Below are positions 32,379 through 44,187 of a stretch of DNA of 64,000 nucleotides, in pieces. How positions within the stretch are numbered: position 1 is the first letter of the stretch; each line of letters opens with the position of its first letter. This stretch comes from Cyanodermella asteris (taxonomy: Eukaryota; Ascomycota; Lecanoromycetes; Ostropales; Stictidaceae), in NCBI GenBank assembly GCA_900618795.1, contig UYJD01000016.1:62001-126000 (forward strand), read 5' to 3'. Below the pieces are notes generated by a model. It saw only the letters and a program-made list of their open reading frames with translations. It did no database searches and was not told where the DNA came from. A program made the position numbers and the translations under genes.

Positions 32379-33665
32379 ATGCCTACCTTGAACTTCTTCC
32401 GAAGCGCCAAAACGTGCGCAAAGGAAACCAATATCAAATTCGATGACAAAAGTCCGCTTCTACAGGACGACGTCTTACTGTGCATAGCACCGTACCTTGA
32501 CGTCGGGTCCCTGCTCAAGCTGCGACTTGTGAGCAGAAGGACCAACAACGCGCTCAAAGAAAACGAATCATGGGTATGCAACAGCGTCGCCAAAACAGCA
32601 TACCATTGGGTATTTGAGTCTTCCGACAGAGCCTTTCGCGACAGGCAACAGGCGCCGCCACATCTCTCACGATTTCCGACTTTCAAATCCTTGATATGTC
32701 TGCATCTTGCTACCCTTTTGCCATTACTGCTGTTCTGGAACCGCTTCAAGAGCCAAGGTGGCGATGATGCAACGCTCATACTACCGGGCTTCAGAATCAC
32801 GGCAGCCTATGTCAGAGGCTTTTTGACCTTGTGGCGCCTGGCTGATATCGAACACGAGGTCGAGCCGGTGCCTTCTGCTTGGCTGCCTCGAGAAGAGTAC
32901 TTTGCACTGTCAGAGGTAGCTGGCTCCTATACGTATCCAACCACTTCACGTCCAGTCATGGGCATGAGTGATTTCTTGTCATCCCATCAAAGCAAAGATT
33001 CCTTGCGCATCCTTCGACCAATGCTGGACTCGCTCGAGTTACTCGTGCAGAGCAGACGTCTTCGGGCGGCACGCAAGCTCGAGCCTCCAGAGCCCAATTT
33101 CGACGAGGCTCTAGAAAGATACAACCGCTCTCGATCGGAGCGACTGGAACTCGTTTCTCGCCTGGACCAGGGAGCGTGGCTTGATCTACACATTGTCACG
33201 ACACTCGTGCTTGCATTCTACATAGCATACGCCGACAGTAATTATCGCAAAAACTCGCCGACAAAGTCTAGCAAGCTTCCAATGTCAGAGTGGGCATTGC
33301 GTCAGGGCCCGGATTTGATTCTGGGTATTTTGAGCACCGACCCGAAGCGACGGCGCTGGATTCATCAGTGGATCGACAAGCAGTGGGGTGCACGGCACGA
33401 GCGTCTCCAGGCAATGGACGGGACTTGGACGAATCAAGGATCGTACGGGCCACTCGGCATCTCCACAGCGACGGCTGGGAGATATCCTCATCCCAAATGC
33501 GAAGACTGGGAGCGCGAGGGCTGGCCAACATTGGCACAATGCACCAAGGACTTGTTCTCACCTGAATGGAGAACCTACACGTTGAGGCATGATGAGACCG
33601 CAACGGTGCTTGCGGATGCTTTGGCACAGCGCACCGGTGAGATCAGCTTCCAGACTCGAATGTAG
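32379..33665 (+). CDS. F-box-like domain protein
   Basis: The 428-residue product has an F-box-like motif at about residues 26-68 (LLQDDVLLCIAPYLDVGSLL, then KLRLVSRRTNNALKENESWV), the segment that binds Skp1 in SCF ubiquitin ligases. The remaining ~360 residues are globular, Trp- and Arg-rich, with no repeat (no LRR or WD40) that I recognise, so the substrate or role is unknown. Blocks such as WALRQGPDLILGILSTDPKR and HPKCEDWEREGWPTLAQC suggest a folded domain shared by fungal F-box proteins of this kind. I chose the ATG at 32379; the frame is open upstream to a TTG at 32307 but has no earlier ATG. No intron. The call of an F-box is moderately sure, the function is not known. Confidence 0.7.
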   Translation: MPTLNFFRSAKTCAKETNIKFDDKSPLLQDDVLLCIAPYLDVGSLLKLRLVSRRTNNALKENESWVCNSVAKTAYHWVFESSDRAFRDRQQAPPHLSRFPTFKSLICLHLATLLPLLLFWNRFKSQGGDDATLILPGFRITAAYVRGFLTLWRLADIEHEVEPVPSAWLPREEYFALSEVAGSYTYPTTSRPVMGMSDFLSSHQSKDSLRILRPMLDSLELLVQSRRLRAARKLEPPEPNFDEALERYNRSRSERLELVSRLDQGAWLDLHIVTTLVLAFYIAYADSNYRKNSPTKSSKLPMSEWALRQGPDLILGILSTDPKRRRWIHQWIDKQWGARHERLQAMDGTWTNQGSYGPLGISTATAGRYPHPKCEDWEREGWPTLAQCTKDLFSPEWRTYTLRHDETATVLADALAQRTGEISFQTRM

Positions 33666-33980
33666 CGGCCTGGTGCCCTCACTCGATCGTACCCACTTTC
33701 TTGAAGCAGCGCAACAGCATTCCCTCGACATGGATGAGTACGTTTCTGGTCGTTGGAGAATCATGACTCGTGTTATTCGGAGCCTGGCTTGGATATATCA
33801 CAGCACGATAGGTACAAAGTTGGCTATGGCAGTTTTCAACTTGAGCTCATTACAGCCGCAAGCATTGTATTAGCTATTGTATTGTACAGTCGAACAAGCC
33901 ACATTTTCTTAGTCTCTATCTCACAACACACTTTTCGTCCCCAAGTCTGTCTATTAATTGCCAAGCTGCAGCGAAAGCGC
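33666..33980. other. Convergent intergenic region between the F-box and hydrophobin genes
   Basis: About 315 bases separating two 3' ends, relatively AT-rich around 33850-33960, where the hydrophobin 3' untranslated region should lie. No gene is supported. Confidence 0.5.
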
Positions 33981-34375
33981 TTATGCGTTGATGGGGATGC
34001 AAGGAACGTTGGCAAGGCCCTAAATATCAAGTCAGCTTGGAGCGAATATTGCGACAAAGGTGAAGAGCTCACGTCCTCGTCACCAGTGCAGCAGGCAGCG
34101 TTGTTGCTCTGGCAAGCGTGCAGCAGGATACCGTTGACACCGATAACGTTGACGGGAACCATGTTGCAGTTGCCTCCGATGAGGCCCTGGGCAACGCTGC
34201 CAAGAAGGGAGCCTTCGGAAGAGCCGGAGCCCTTGTTGCTACAGCAGGAGAGGACCTGGCCGTTACCGCAGCGGGCAGAGGCCTCGCCGGTGGTGAGGCT
34301 GCCGGCCTGGCGGGGGAGGGAGATGGCAGCAGCAGAGGCCGCGAAGAGGGCAATGGCGAAGCTGGTGAACTGCAT
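33981..34375 (-). CDS. Class I hydrophobin
   Basis: Hydrophobins are small secreted proteins that self-assemble into amphipathic films on spores and hyphae. Exon 1 is 34073-34375, the intron 34020-34072 (GTGAGC...TTTAG) and exon 2 33981-34019, giving 113 residues. Residues 1-17 are a signal peptide (ending SAAA). All eight cysteines are present: C36, C44-C45, C70, C88, C95-C96 and C108. Their spacing (7, 24, 17, 6, 11) fits class I. The eighth cysteine is in the short second exon (NVPC), so without the splice the protein would lack it. The final residues CIPINA are typical of ascomycete class I hydrophobins. A clear TATA box lies 124 bases upstream and the leader is rich in C and A, which together suggest strong, regulated expression. 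Confidence 0.93.
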
Positions 34376-34498
34376 TTTGAATGAGGGTGGATGGTTGATT
34401 GGTTTTGGTTTTGAGGTTTTGAAGTGAGTGTGGACTGGTAAGAGACTGTTGAGCTTGTTGGACTGATGAGGAGCGATGGGAGAGGCATCCTCAAGACG

Positions 34499-34506
34499 TA
34501 TTTATA
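34499..34506 (-). promoter_or_regulatory. TATA box of the hydrophobin gene
   Basis: On the minus strand the sequence reads TATAAATA, 124 bases before the hydrophobin ATG, followed by a C/T- then C/A-rich leader. Position and match to consensus are both good. Confidence 0.7.
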
Positions 34507-36955
34507 CAAGGTCGACCGTCCGGAAAGGGGCAAGGTTCAACGAAGCCAACTCCAACCATCTTGCTCCGGTGTCTTTGGACCCTGCGGGAGATCAGTTCGG
34601 ATGCAGCAAGTACTAACCTAGTTGGGTCGTTGCCAGTGGGATGCCTACTCCAATGAGCCTTCATTTGACGAAAGAGATTATCTGGTTCGGGAGACACCAA
34701 AGACAAGAAACTTTGCAGCTGCCTCTGAAGAGCATACCAAGTAAGCTATTGGTTGTCGACTGTGACCTGCCATGTAGCCCGCAATCTCAGCGGTCAATGT
34801 ATGTGCGAGAATACAGGTTGGCTTCACCTATACCTGGCTCACGCAGATGATTCCCCACAACTCTGAGTACAGGAGAAAGACAAAGCGACGGACTCGGCAG
34901 CTTACCGACCAATGCTCGATCACGGCAATCTAAGCATGAGACATCAACGTTGGCAGCTTCATTTAGAAAGCACACACAAGCTGAGCAAATCAGGATCCAG
35001 CTTGTCGACTCTACCAGCAGTTTCCACCAAATCATCACTGTTCAATCCATGTGTGGTTTGTCAAAATGAGTCTTTGCAAGAGAGCCTGCTAGCACAACAC
35101 CCGGGTTCTAACCAGCAGAGTGCAAATACACAGCAATTCGCGTTGACGAGGCGCATGTCTCGTTTCAATTTCGAGGTGTCGGCTTGCTGCAGCATCGACG
35201 CATGAGGTGCCACAGCTTGGGAAGTCTGTCTGAAACATGACATCCATGTGCACGTCAGATCAGCCTCACAGACCACCAGACGCCTCGCCGGACAGCTTTT
35301 TCGCAAACAGGACGATCGTTTCCATCTCTCGCTCAAATCGCTCTTCTTGAACTATCATGTCCAGTCCTAGGCAGACAACACGCCCGAACCGCTGGTGACA
35401 ATTACGGGTTGACATCGAAACATGATTAGGAGCATTCGAAGCGGGACGAAATATGTGATTATTCCCGTTCGAATTGTTGTGCTGATTCGGGATCTTTGCT
35501 CAAGGATTGACGCAGCTATGTCTTTTAGGGAATAACGGTCGGACAGTTGCCCAAAACCATCCTCAGACGCCGTTGATGGCTTGACTTCGGCTACCATGCC
35601 GAGCACCACCATGTAAACAAAGCACACGTGGACAGGAAACAAGTCTCTGTTCTGCCAAATTGGCGTCGTGGTTCGAGTCCTCGTCAACACAATGACAGCC
35701 CAGTCTCGATGCAGCTTCCCACGTTGTCGCTGCGAGCTCATACATTCAAGCATTGTCTCGACCTATGTAGCAGCTTGAATCAAGGACTGTCCCTGTGCTA
35801 TCAACTCTTCGCTGCCACACATCGCGGCAAGCACTGCTCTGTTGCTCCCTAACAAGTCGATGCTCCTTTCGCAGTATGGGTCACTGCCACTCGAGCCAGC
35901 TTCCACAAGTGAAAAATCCGCCATGCCGACGCACCGTATGGGACAGTCACAACAATTCTCATAACGATTCCGGAACGGGCGACCTGTCTCATGACTCGAA
36001 GGGATTGGTGAGAAAAATTTGTATTGCTGCGCAATGGTTTTTGACCAACATTGCACCACAATCATGAGCAAGAGTTGTAGATCGACCAAAAGCGGTATTT
36101 GCGCAGGAACCGCACGTACGCCTTTCGACACAAATGCATTGATCGATCCTTGACGAGATACCTCGAGAGAACCGATCGAAGAAGAACCGAAGACCATCAA
36201 CCCGTAGTGCGCAGATTGACGCCTAGCAGCACCGTTTCCGTCTCTCGTCCCGGTAAATGATAGCACGAGAATCTAAATTCTGAGAATAACAAGACGCTCG
36301 AGAACACATCCACGCTGTTCAACGTACTGAACGTGGCGGATTCCCCACCTCCACGATCCGCAATGCCCAATTCCCGCTTCCACATCCCCACGGAGCCCAC
36401 GCGAGATCTACCGCGAGCTCATTCACAGCTCGCCCGTTGACACCGCGCACGAAAGCCACAAGCGGTGGCTTCTGCAAGATTCGATGGTCGACAGGTAGCT
36501 TACTCAGTACTCGGATCAATGTCATCGAATCCAGCTCGCAATAAACCGTGGCTGTGTAAGCTGGCCCTCGAATTTGTCCCTTTCTACGTGCAGTTGACCA
36601 ACCATCCACATCCGAAACGGGAAGTCACGGTCGCATATTACCATGATAAAACGAACATGCACATCTTCCGTTTCAATCCAAAAGAACCTTCGTGCCATTG
36701 TTGTTTAAACGGTACCGACTGGAAAAGTCAACAAGGATGGAGTGCGTACAGTGGGAAGGTGACAATTTCTCCGGATCATTCGCCACACGAATTCAGTGAC
36801 TTTGTGTCGATCTCATCTTCCACCCAAGTCCAAGATCGGATGTAACGAGCGAAACAAAAAGACAAGACAACAAGAACGACATGAGACGAATTGCAGGAAA
36901 CACAAATCATTCCAACTAAAGATTGGCCACCGCATGTCCACCAGAAGCAACTACA
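34507..36955. other. Gene-poor sequence upstream of the hydrophobin gene
   Basis: About 2.4 kb in which I see no supportable gene. The nearest candidate is an open frame with an ATG at 36519 ending at 36845, of about 109 codons; it has no motif or splice support. A lone perfect B-box-like sequence (GGTTCGAGTCC, 35670-35680) has no matching tRNA 5' half. Confidence 0.5.
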
Positions 36956-37010
36956 AGTACAGTGCAGTACAGTGCAGTACAGTACAGTACAGTACAGTGC
37001 AGTGCAGTAT
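36956..37010 (+). repeat. Pentamer tandem repeat (AGTAC/AGTGC), 11 units
   Basis: Eleven consecutive five-base units are AGTAC or AGTGC, with a final AGTAT. The variants differ by A/G at the fourth base. It is a likely length-variable locus. Confidence 0.9.
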
Positions 37011-40000
37011 CACATTTCTCCCCAAAATTCCCCATCAGATCTACTCACAAGGAAAATGCAAATCTCCGCAGCCGCAGTGCGACATGCAGCTGGCAAGTAC
37101 ATAGTCAGACAAACAAAACACTTGATGCAAGACCACGAACCCGCATGAACCTGCATGGGCACCGGTGCTGAACTACACGTAGACACAGCACAATCGATCC
37201 AGCAACATTACTGTATTGTCGGTCCCGGAACCCGTCCGCTGGGACTTCCGAGCACACATTGTCATGCCATGCGAGTAAGCGGAGACATGCAGCGGACGGA
37301 ACGACGGGATGGTCATCTCCCCGCCCCCGGGGCCCGGGAATAGTGGTTGCCGGGCGCATGCATGGGTGGGTGTGTGGGCGAGAGCATTGTCCTGAAATCC
37401 AGTTAGGTCCTAGGTGCACGACTTGTGTTATTCGACCGTGCGCGAGAGATTGTTTTGTGTGAGTTTGAAAGAGGCGATATCAGACTGTTACGAGGGTTTC
37501 CTGTTTGTGCATTGGGATGGGAAGGATGGCTGCTGTGTCGTCGTGTTTGTTTTCGTCTGGAAATGATTTCTTTCTGGGAATGAATGTGATGGGATGAATG
37601 GGTGGCTACGTCATCGTCGCTTTACTCCAGACGCTGTCCGATACGATGTGAGCGACCGTTCAAAGCTTAAGCGACTTCCAAACTTGCCCTGCTTTCAAGC
37701 CTGCCCTGCTTTGCTTGCTTCCATCAGCCACCACGACATGAATCATCATACCGCTCTCACAACTCGATCGATCATCTCAAGCCGCTATCTACATACCTAA
37801 AGCGCGACAGCGACCGAGAATGAGGTTGCCACACGGCAGCGGGTACCTACCTACCTACCCACAGACATCATCATCAGCCCAATCTTCCAAGGAGTCTGAT
37901 CGCAAAAAAAAAACGAGGACCCTCCATTCTCGGCGTTCGTTGCGCTCGGGCGACCTTTGGAGCGGCCGACTCGGCGAGATGCTACGAGTGTCCGTGAAAA
38001 GCGGACGAATACAGGTTTACGTATGAAGGAGGCGGCGTCCTTTAATGGGTTAGCCAAACCTTTGCTGCGGGCAGGGCAAAGCCCGATGATGGGTGGCTGG
38101 GGGGGATCATGGCGCAGCTCGTAACTGTACTGTACCGTATGCGTAGTAGGTAAGTAGGCAAAGATAGGTAGGGCGTGTGAGGTTGAGAAACGTCAGGCTG
38201 ATTTACTCGGTGAAATGATGTCAACGGGGGGGGGATCTCATGCGCCGCAGCAGGTGGTGGTGATGATGGGTGAGCTCAGTCGACACTTCACGATCGGGGA
38301 TTTACGGGGGACATCTACCTCGAGTATGAAAAAGCACACACACACACACACAACTTAGAATACTGTTACTGTCTTTTCGAATCTGATTGAACTGGTGCAT
38401 AGCACGGCAACGGTTCTTTTAAAGCCACTTACGAAATGCTAACAAGTGGCGCCTGGTAGGCTCTGCTCTCTCACTCATCAGGCGATTTCAGGGTCGGTAG
38501 TCACGCTACTCGAAGGTCACGGTACTCTGTACATTATTCCCTTCTACCGTTTCCTTGCCTGCCCCAGCACCGTTGACGCCACGGGGTTACGTTCGCCTTG
38601 CCTTGGGTCGCCGAGGGTGGTTCGGCGCGCTTTACAGGCGGGCTCTTGACCGGGGGCGGTGGTGGTCTGACTGCTTGTAAAGGCCTTGGTGGGTTCTCTC
38701 GGCACGCGGGGGCCGATGAAATCACGCACAGAACAACGTTGAACCTTACTCATTGCTTGTGTACACATACTGCGAACAATGGTACGGTTTCAATTCAGCC
38801 GGGTCTTCGGACGTGTCAGGATGTCGCGCTCGAGAATAATGTCTTCAGGGTTGTTTCAGGGCATCTGTCAGGTGGGAGATCTTCGGTCGAGGGTCTAGTG
38901 ATCAGTGGGTGTGGGCTGAGGAACCCCCATGAGGCTTGCAGCTTGATAGACATGGACTTCGACCCTTGGCTGAAAATGCGAGACTTGCAAGGTGCTATTT
39001 GTGAAAGGACGATGGATGTCTCTTAAAAGTGCGATTCAAGCGTCTCCAATGCTCGATCCTGCAGTTTGACAAGATCAGCACCGCAAGTCGCACAAAACCC
39101 CCATCCCCGAGTCAGAAACACGACGAAAGAATCACCAGTATCTATCCCACTTGTGGAGTCGTAGATACATATCCTGTGACCTCGGCGTCGCCAGTGTAAC
39201 CCGACAAACCCGGCGGGGCTCCCAGGGTCGACCACCGAACAAGAACGGTCCAGCATGCTTCGTACGCCCTTCCCCATGCCTCCACAAAAACACAACAGTC
39301 TGATCCAGAAGTCGGTAAAAGGAAAAAAAAAACCACTTTGTACTGTAGCATCGCACGATATTCTTCTACCCCGCCCTCCGCCATGTTGTGGGACGGTACG
39401 GCAGCTGTTGTACCTCGTTCATTGTTCGGCGACGCTCGGTCGCAACCGAGGTTGATCGGCCGGTAGATGTACATTTGGGTAGACGCCTCGTGCGCCCGAG
39501 GACGAAGGTATCGGTACGCAAGCACTTACTTACAGGATAGTGTACGTACCGGCTTCGAGTGTTGTTCTCGCCGAATACGGGGTCGAGGGAACTTGGGGTA
39601 CATGACCTGTGTGGCGTGTGGGCTGCATTCAGGGTACTTTTGCTGCAAAAATATGCTGAAAGGGTTCAGTTGAAGGACAAAGGGTCCAGCAAAGGAATCA
39701 GATGTCACTGCCAGGACGTGGTACTCTGTCGTGATATTAGTAAGAAGGACGATCGACTACTTGAAACGGCAACGCCGTCCGTGAGCTGGGTAAATAGCGA
39801 CCTGAGATTTGAGAGATAGCGAAGGTGTCAGTTAGCAATGGCCCTCGTGCACTAAAAGACGGCCTTCTACTGGCTAGATAGTGTAGTCGCATCTCGCATC
39901 CTGAGTAATGCGCAATAATCAACCACGCCGCGATGCTAGCGAACGACGATGCTGGTGAAACTTCGACCCTGATTACTGTATTATCTGTAGCATCATTAAA

Positions 40001-41545
40001 GACAATGCTACGTACGAGTCATGTCTCCGCGGTCCTCTCGCATCCTCATTCCTGTCGAACCGCTGTCCACATTCACAAGCTGACAGGTTACGACAAACAC
40101 AGATGTCTGCCGCCAAAGCGTTCAAGTACCTGACCAACGAGACACATGCAACAACATGCAATCGGCAAGTCAAAGACAGCCACTGACATCCGCCAACACC
40201 ACCACCGTCCCGTCGGATCAGCAGGGCCGTTCAGCCGTTCAGCATCTTGCCCACGGGGTTAGCTGTAATCAGCTGGTCGCCAACGTCGATCTCGCACCCA
40301 ATCGAGGCAAAGAAGCCGTTCTGTGCCACCGCCACATCGGTCGGGTACGGCTCGAAAGTACCGCAGTCCGCCAGGACCCTTCTTTCCGTCGTCCCGTAGA
40401 GCTGAGGAGGGTGGTTCGGCCTTTTTGTTTCAGGTTTTGAGATTCCCATCTCATGTGCGTGATTCATGATCGGTCTCGGGCTGCAGCATGCAGGTCGCTG
40501 CAAGTATGTACTGCGAGATCGCATTACAGCACGATACGGTGGCTTGTACCTGATTTCTTGAAGAGGAAGAGACATGCTTGCGCCATCATTTGCCACCGTG
40601 AGTATGAAATTTGATTCAAGACTCTTTCGTGGTAGTGAGGCGCTGCTTTCGATTGAGGTGCTCTTTCGAGTGATTTGGCTGTTCGCAATAATCCGGGGAA
40701 ATGAAATTCATCTGAGCATTTCGCCTGAGATGGCGTGTTACCCCGGCACGTGGAGGGTCAATTTCAAGTAAAGATCGGTTGCCCCGAGTACGTCTGCAAC
40801 GGTGCCAATATGTCCGTCAGCGGCTTCCACGACCCTGTAGAAGGGTAACAATCCGCACTTGCGACGACTGCTTCGGTGACTTTTTGCAGTGTGGCGAGTG
40901 ATCAGCGCTGCATGTAACACCTCAATGCTTGTCTTTCAATATACAGGATCCTGATTTATTTGGCTCGCTCAAAGAATCCCGTTGCTGAAGGACACTCGCC
41001 ACGTGCAGGCGACTGCAACTCAAATGATTGGTGTCACGGTCGATTTGTGAGACTTCACCGGCTCTCAGTTGGAATTGTTGGCGACCGAACTGTCGGTGAT
41101 GCCGATGATCGTTTCGTAGATGCCACAGCATGCGATAAGGATTCGTTGGGACCAGAATCGCGTACGCTTCTCAAATCCCCATTTGGTGGTTTGTACTCCC
41201 TTCACGCATGCAAATGTCAGGTATGTCATCGCTCACGCTTTGAGGCGTCAACAAATGAGAGACTCGGAATAGCTCATGACTCTTCTCTTTCGCATCCGGA
41301 AACCATGCACTTCTGTCATGCCGTGCGTACACAGCTGGTACCGTGCTGCAGAAACTTCATGTGTTGCGACCTGCATGTGCACAACGTACAAGTCCAATAT
41401 AGTACAGTGCTAGATTCAGATCGCAATCAGCCGAATAGTAAATGTGAAAAATGCGACACCCCGCTCAGTGAGTGGATGCCATTTCCCTCAGGCAAAGGAA
41501 AAAGGCGGGGAGGCAGGCGACGATTGAGCCGGTGACTGAAGGAAT
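37011..41545. other. Gene-poor sequence with simple repeats
   Basis: About 4.5 kb without a supportable gene. It contains short homopolymers (nine A near 37907, nine G at 38226-38234), a CTAC repeat near 37844-37858 and a (CA)9 run. A plus-strand frame (40960-41535, no ATG at its start) is Cys-rich in its second half but has no recognisable motif. Confidence 0.5.
38335..38352 (+). repeat. Dinucleotide repeat (CA)9
   Basis: Nine perfect CA units in gene-free sequence. Confidence 0.9.
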
Positions 41546-41646
41546 CGCGCTAAGCGTCCGCTTGTTGACATTCAACAAGGCGGTGAAATACCGCCTTTTC
41601 AGCGCGTACTAGGCAAAGCCTGCCAACACAAGCCGTACGCGCCTAG
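41546..41646. other. Cluster of nested and overlapping palindromes
   Basis: Two adjacent hairpins, CTTGTTGA/TCAACAAG (41561-41579, 3-base loop) and AAGGCGGT/ACCGCCTT (41577-41597, 5-base loop), are enclosed by CGCGCT (41546-41551) and AGCGCG (41601-41606), forming a three-way junction. The right outer arm overlaps GCGCGTAC (41602-41609), which can instead pair with GTACGCGC (41635-41642), and CTAGGC (41609-41614) can pair with GCCTAG (41641-41646). The alternatives are mutually exclusive. It could be a structured RNA, a DNA foldback element remnant or chance; the density makes chance less likely. Confidence 0.6.
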
Positions 41647-44187
41647 CTACATCACGCCAGCAACTCTATCTTCCTTCTGTCCCACCTTAATGGTCACCTT
41701 GTTGTACCTTTAGGCCCTGTTGGTGCTCGGGGGTCGAATAAAAACAGGTGTCAAACATGCGCCCGTGGCTTTCTCTGAACCGGACAGCTGGTGTTTGTAT
41801 TTCGGCCGTCCAATTAGTGGAGTCGAATAAGCCTGACCGCTTCGGGCCGACATGGATCCTTCCTTAGACCATTGATTGTTGACCTACCTGGATAGGAAAC
41901 ATTGCAATCCCAGCGGCGCAAATTCAGGTAGTAGATGTTGTTTGATGGTGACAGTTGTCAAGTGGAGGATCGTATTCGTCGTCACTCATTTGTTGGCTGT
42001 ACCGATGTATTATTGACTTTATTGGGTATCGTTGTCAAGTTTGCTCTACATGCTCGTTACCTTTACCTATCGTGACTCGCGAACGCGTTGGGTGAGGCCA
42101 ACAGTCTCGTTCGCAGCTGGTGGTCAGCTCTTAGTGGAGCGTGGATGGCGATAGCTGATACGAATCAGCGGCGCTTGACCTCTTCACTGCTTGTCAGTGG
42201 CTCACTATATTCCCCAATCGGTATCAACAGGATAGACCGCTCGACGACGGTCGACGCCTGACAGGCAATACGGGGCCGCCAAGGCATTGGTTCGTCCTGT
42301 CAGTGTGCCAGTTTCGGAAGCAGAAATCGAGCGGCTTCCGATACGGCAGCTCATTGCCTACGGCACGTTGAAGACTGCAACCAGTCGGAAGGGCAAAGCC
42401 GCATCCGTCACCACATACTTTTGTTTGTCTGTCGGCGTAATGTTCGTGTATGCGCATGTTGCAAAGTGCATGCGCAGCCCCTATCGGTCGCAGCCTCGCA
42501 TCCGGTGAATCATCCCTAGTCGTGTCAAGTCGGACTTTGCCACGCTGCGAGCATCGCAAAGCATCAGCTATCATCCGTCAGCCATATGGTCAGCGCCGTG
42601 TGGGTGAAAGTGACCGGTGCGAAAGGAGTGGTCAGAAGGGGTAGCATCAGCGAAGGAAGATGAGAGCGTTCTGGAGGGCGTTGATCGGTGTTCGCTGCGC
42701 CATAGCTCGCTCGCTCGAAATAGTAGTATGCGGATGAGTGGCAGGGCCTCTGGTGCGGTTTCAGCCGGCGGCACAGTCAGCCCCAAGGAGCGCTGCAAGG
42801 GGCGAGCTGGGTGTTCCAGTGAGCGCACAGCAGGCCGGCGCCCCCAAGCAGCCCCCCATGCAGACCGAGTGAGACAAGTCCGAGCATTCCTGTGCGTGGG
42901 TTCGAGCTGTTCGGTGGGTGGCTGACGGGGAGCGTGGACGAGCGGACCAGCGTTGCACGGCAGGCCACGCGAGGGAGCCGAGCAGAGGGAATTTGGGGTG
43001 ATACCGTATTACCGACAATCTTACGCGATATTACCCAGCTTACGAGCGTCGTGACACGGTCGCTCGCGGGACTGGCGGTGGGCAGAGGCGCATGCGTGCA
43101 CTGCTGACCGGCGGGTTGTATCGAACATTTCACAGGCCAACAGGGCGAGGTGATGAGCCCAAGGGCTGATACGGCGTCGAATTGCTGCCAAAGTGTTATA
43201 ACACGGCCTCTTGTCGCCTCGTCTTGCGTCCTGCTCTTTTGGTCTTTCTCCAGGTATACTCGATATCGCCAGACCGCATCGCAAAGGACTGCCAGCGTCA
43301 GCATACACCGCACACAAACGTACAGCACAGCACAACACTACTCACCAGCTTACCCATCAGCCCTCCACACCACATACACATACACCCACACCAGTTCTCA
43401 CGGTGACTCAGTCTTGGTCGCGCACACCTTGCCGGCGACTACTTAGGGCTGTTTCTTGGCAGCCTCGCATCACTCAGCCGAGTCATCTGGAGGTCGGAAG
43501 CCTAACAACAATCAGCAGGCGGTCAGCAAAGCGATCACGAGCAGCACAGCCAGCATCCTACTTACTTGGTCGCACGCCTTGCCCTTTCTCGTCGCAAGTC
43601 CAGCGTCAACACAAACATCGCATCGCATCGCATCACAGCGCATCATCAGCGCTGGCATCCAGCACAAACAGGGCAACAAAGCTCCGTCGCGCACGTCCGG
43701 TCGCGCACAATCGCCAAAAGCGACGCGGGTGTGAAAGGCAATCCCGCTTTTCCGCCTCGATCGTGCTTGCTTCGCGCATCCCACGTCGGCGACATCATCC
43801 GTCATCGACAGCAGAATTCAAGCACACTTGCATTCTAAACATCTTTGACCGCCTCGTCCCGCCGGTCAAGACGACTCTCGTCCCCTCCCATCTCTTGCAT
43901 GTCTCCACACCGGACAGAGGCGCATTCACATTCACATTCACATTCCCATTGCCACTGCGCAGTCCAGCCTCGTCAGTCGCGTCTAGCCGGTCCAGATCCA
44001 GACTCTTGACAGCCGAGCTCTGTACCACCGCCGCCACAGCAAGGAGCGGAGTGACATTTCACCTGCCTCCAGTACCAGTACCAGTACCAGTACCAGTACC
44101 GGTACCACTCCTCCACCCGGTACCAGACGACCCGACTACTAATTGCCGATTTCTCCCTCACTTCAGCCTCATATTACCCCGGCTCAC
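41647..44187. other. Gene-poor sequence; right part likely promoter and leader of the 44188 gene
   Basis: About 2.5 kb without a supportable gene. From about 43280 onward the plus strand is strongly C/A/T-rich with short repeats (CATCG near 43616-43635, CACATT near 43921-43945), which fits a long 5' untranslated region or promoter of the gene at 44188. A 468-codon open frame (43211-44617) in this low-complexity DNA is not convincing. Confidence 0.5.
44071..44108 (+). repeat. Hexamer tandem repeat (AGTACC), six units
   Basis: Five perfect AGTACC units and one variant lie 80-120 bases before the ATG at 44188. In the likely leader of that gene they could vary in number between strains. Confidence 0.8.

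Noticed and set aside
35670-35680. Perfect B-box-like GGTTCGAGTCC suggesting a tRNA
   Set aside because: The surrounding T stem pairs at four of five positions, but no matching acceptor stem or A box exists upstream.
36519-36845. A 109-codon open frame that could encode a small orphan protein
   Set aside because: No motif, no signal peptide and no intron or promoter support; too weak to call.
36956-37010. CRISPR-like array
   Set aside because: Units are five bases with no spacers; it is a simple tandem repeat.
40960-41535. A plus-strand open frame that is Cys-rich in its second half
   Set aside because: It starts at a TTG, has no signal peptide and the Cys pattern matches no known secreted family. 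It could be chance in gene-poor DNA.
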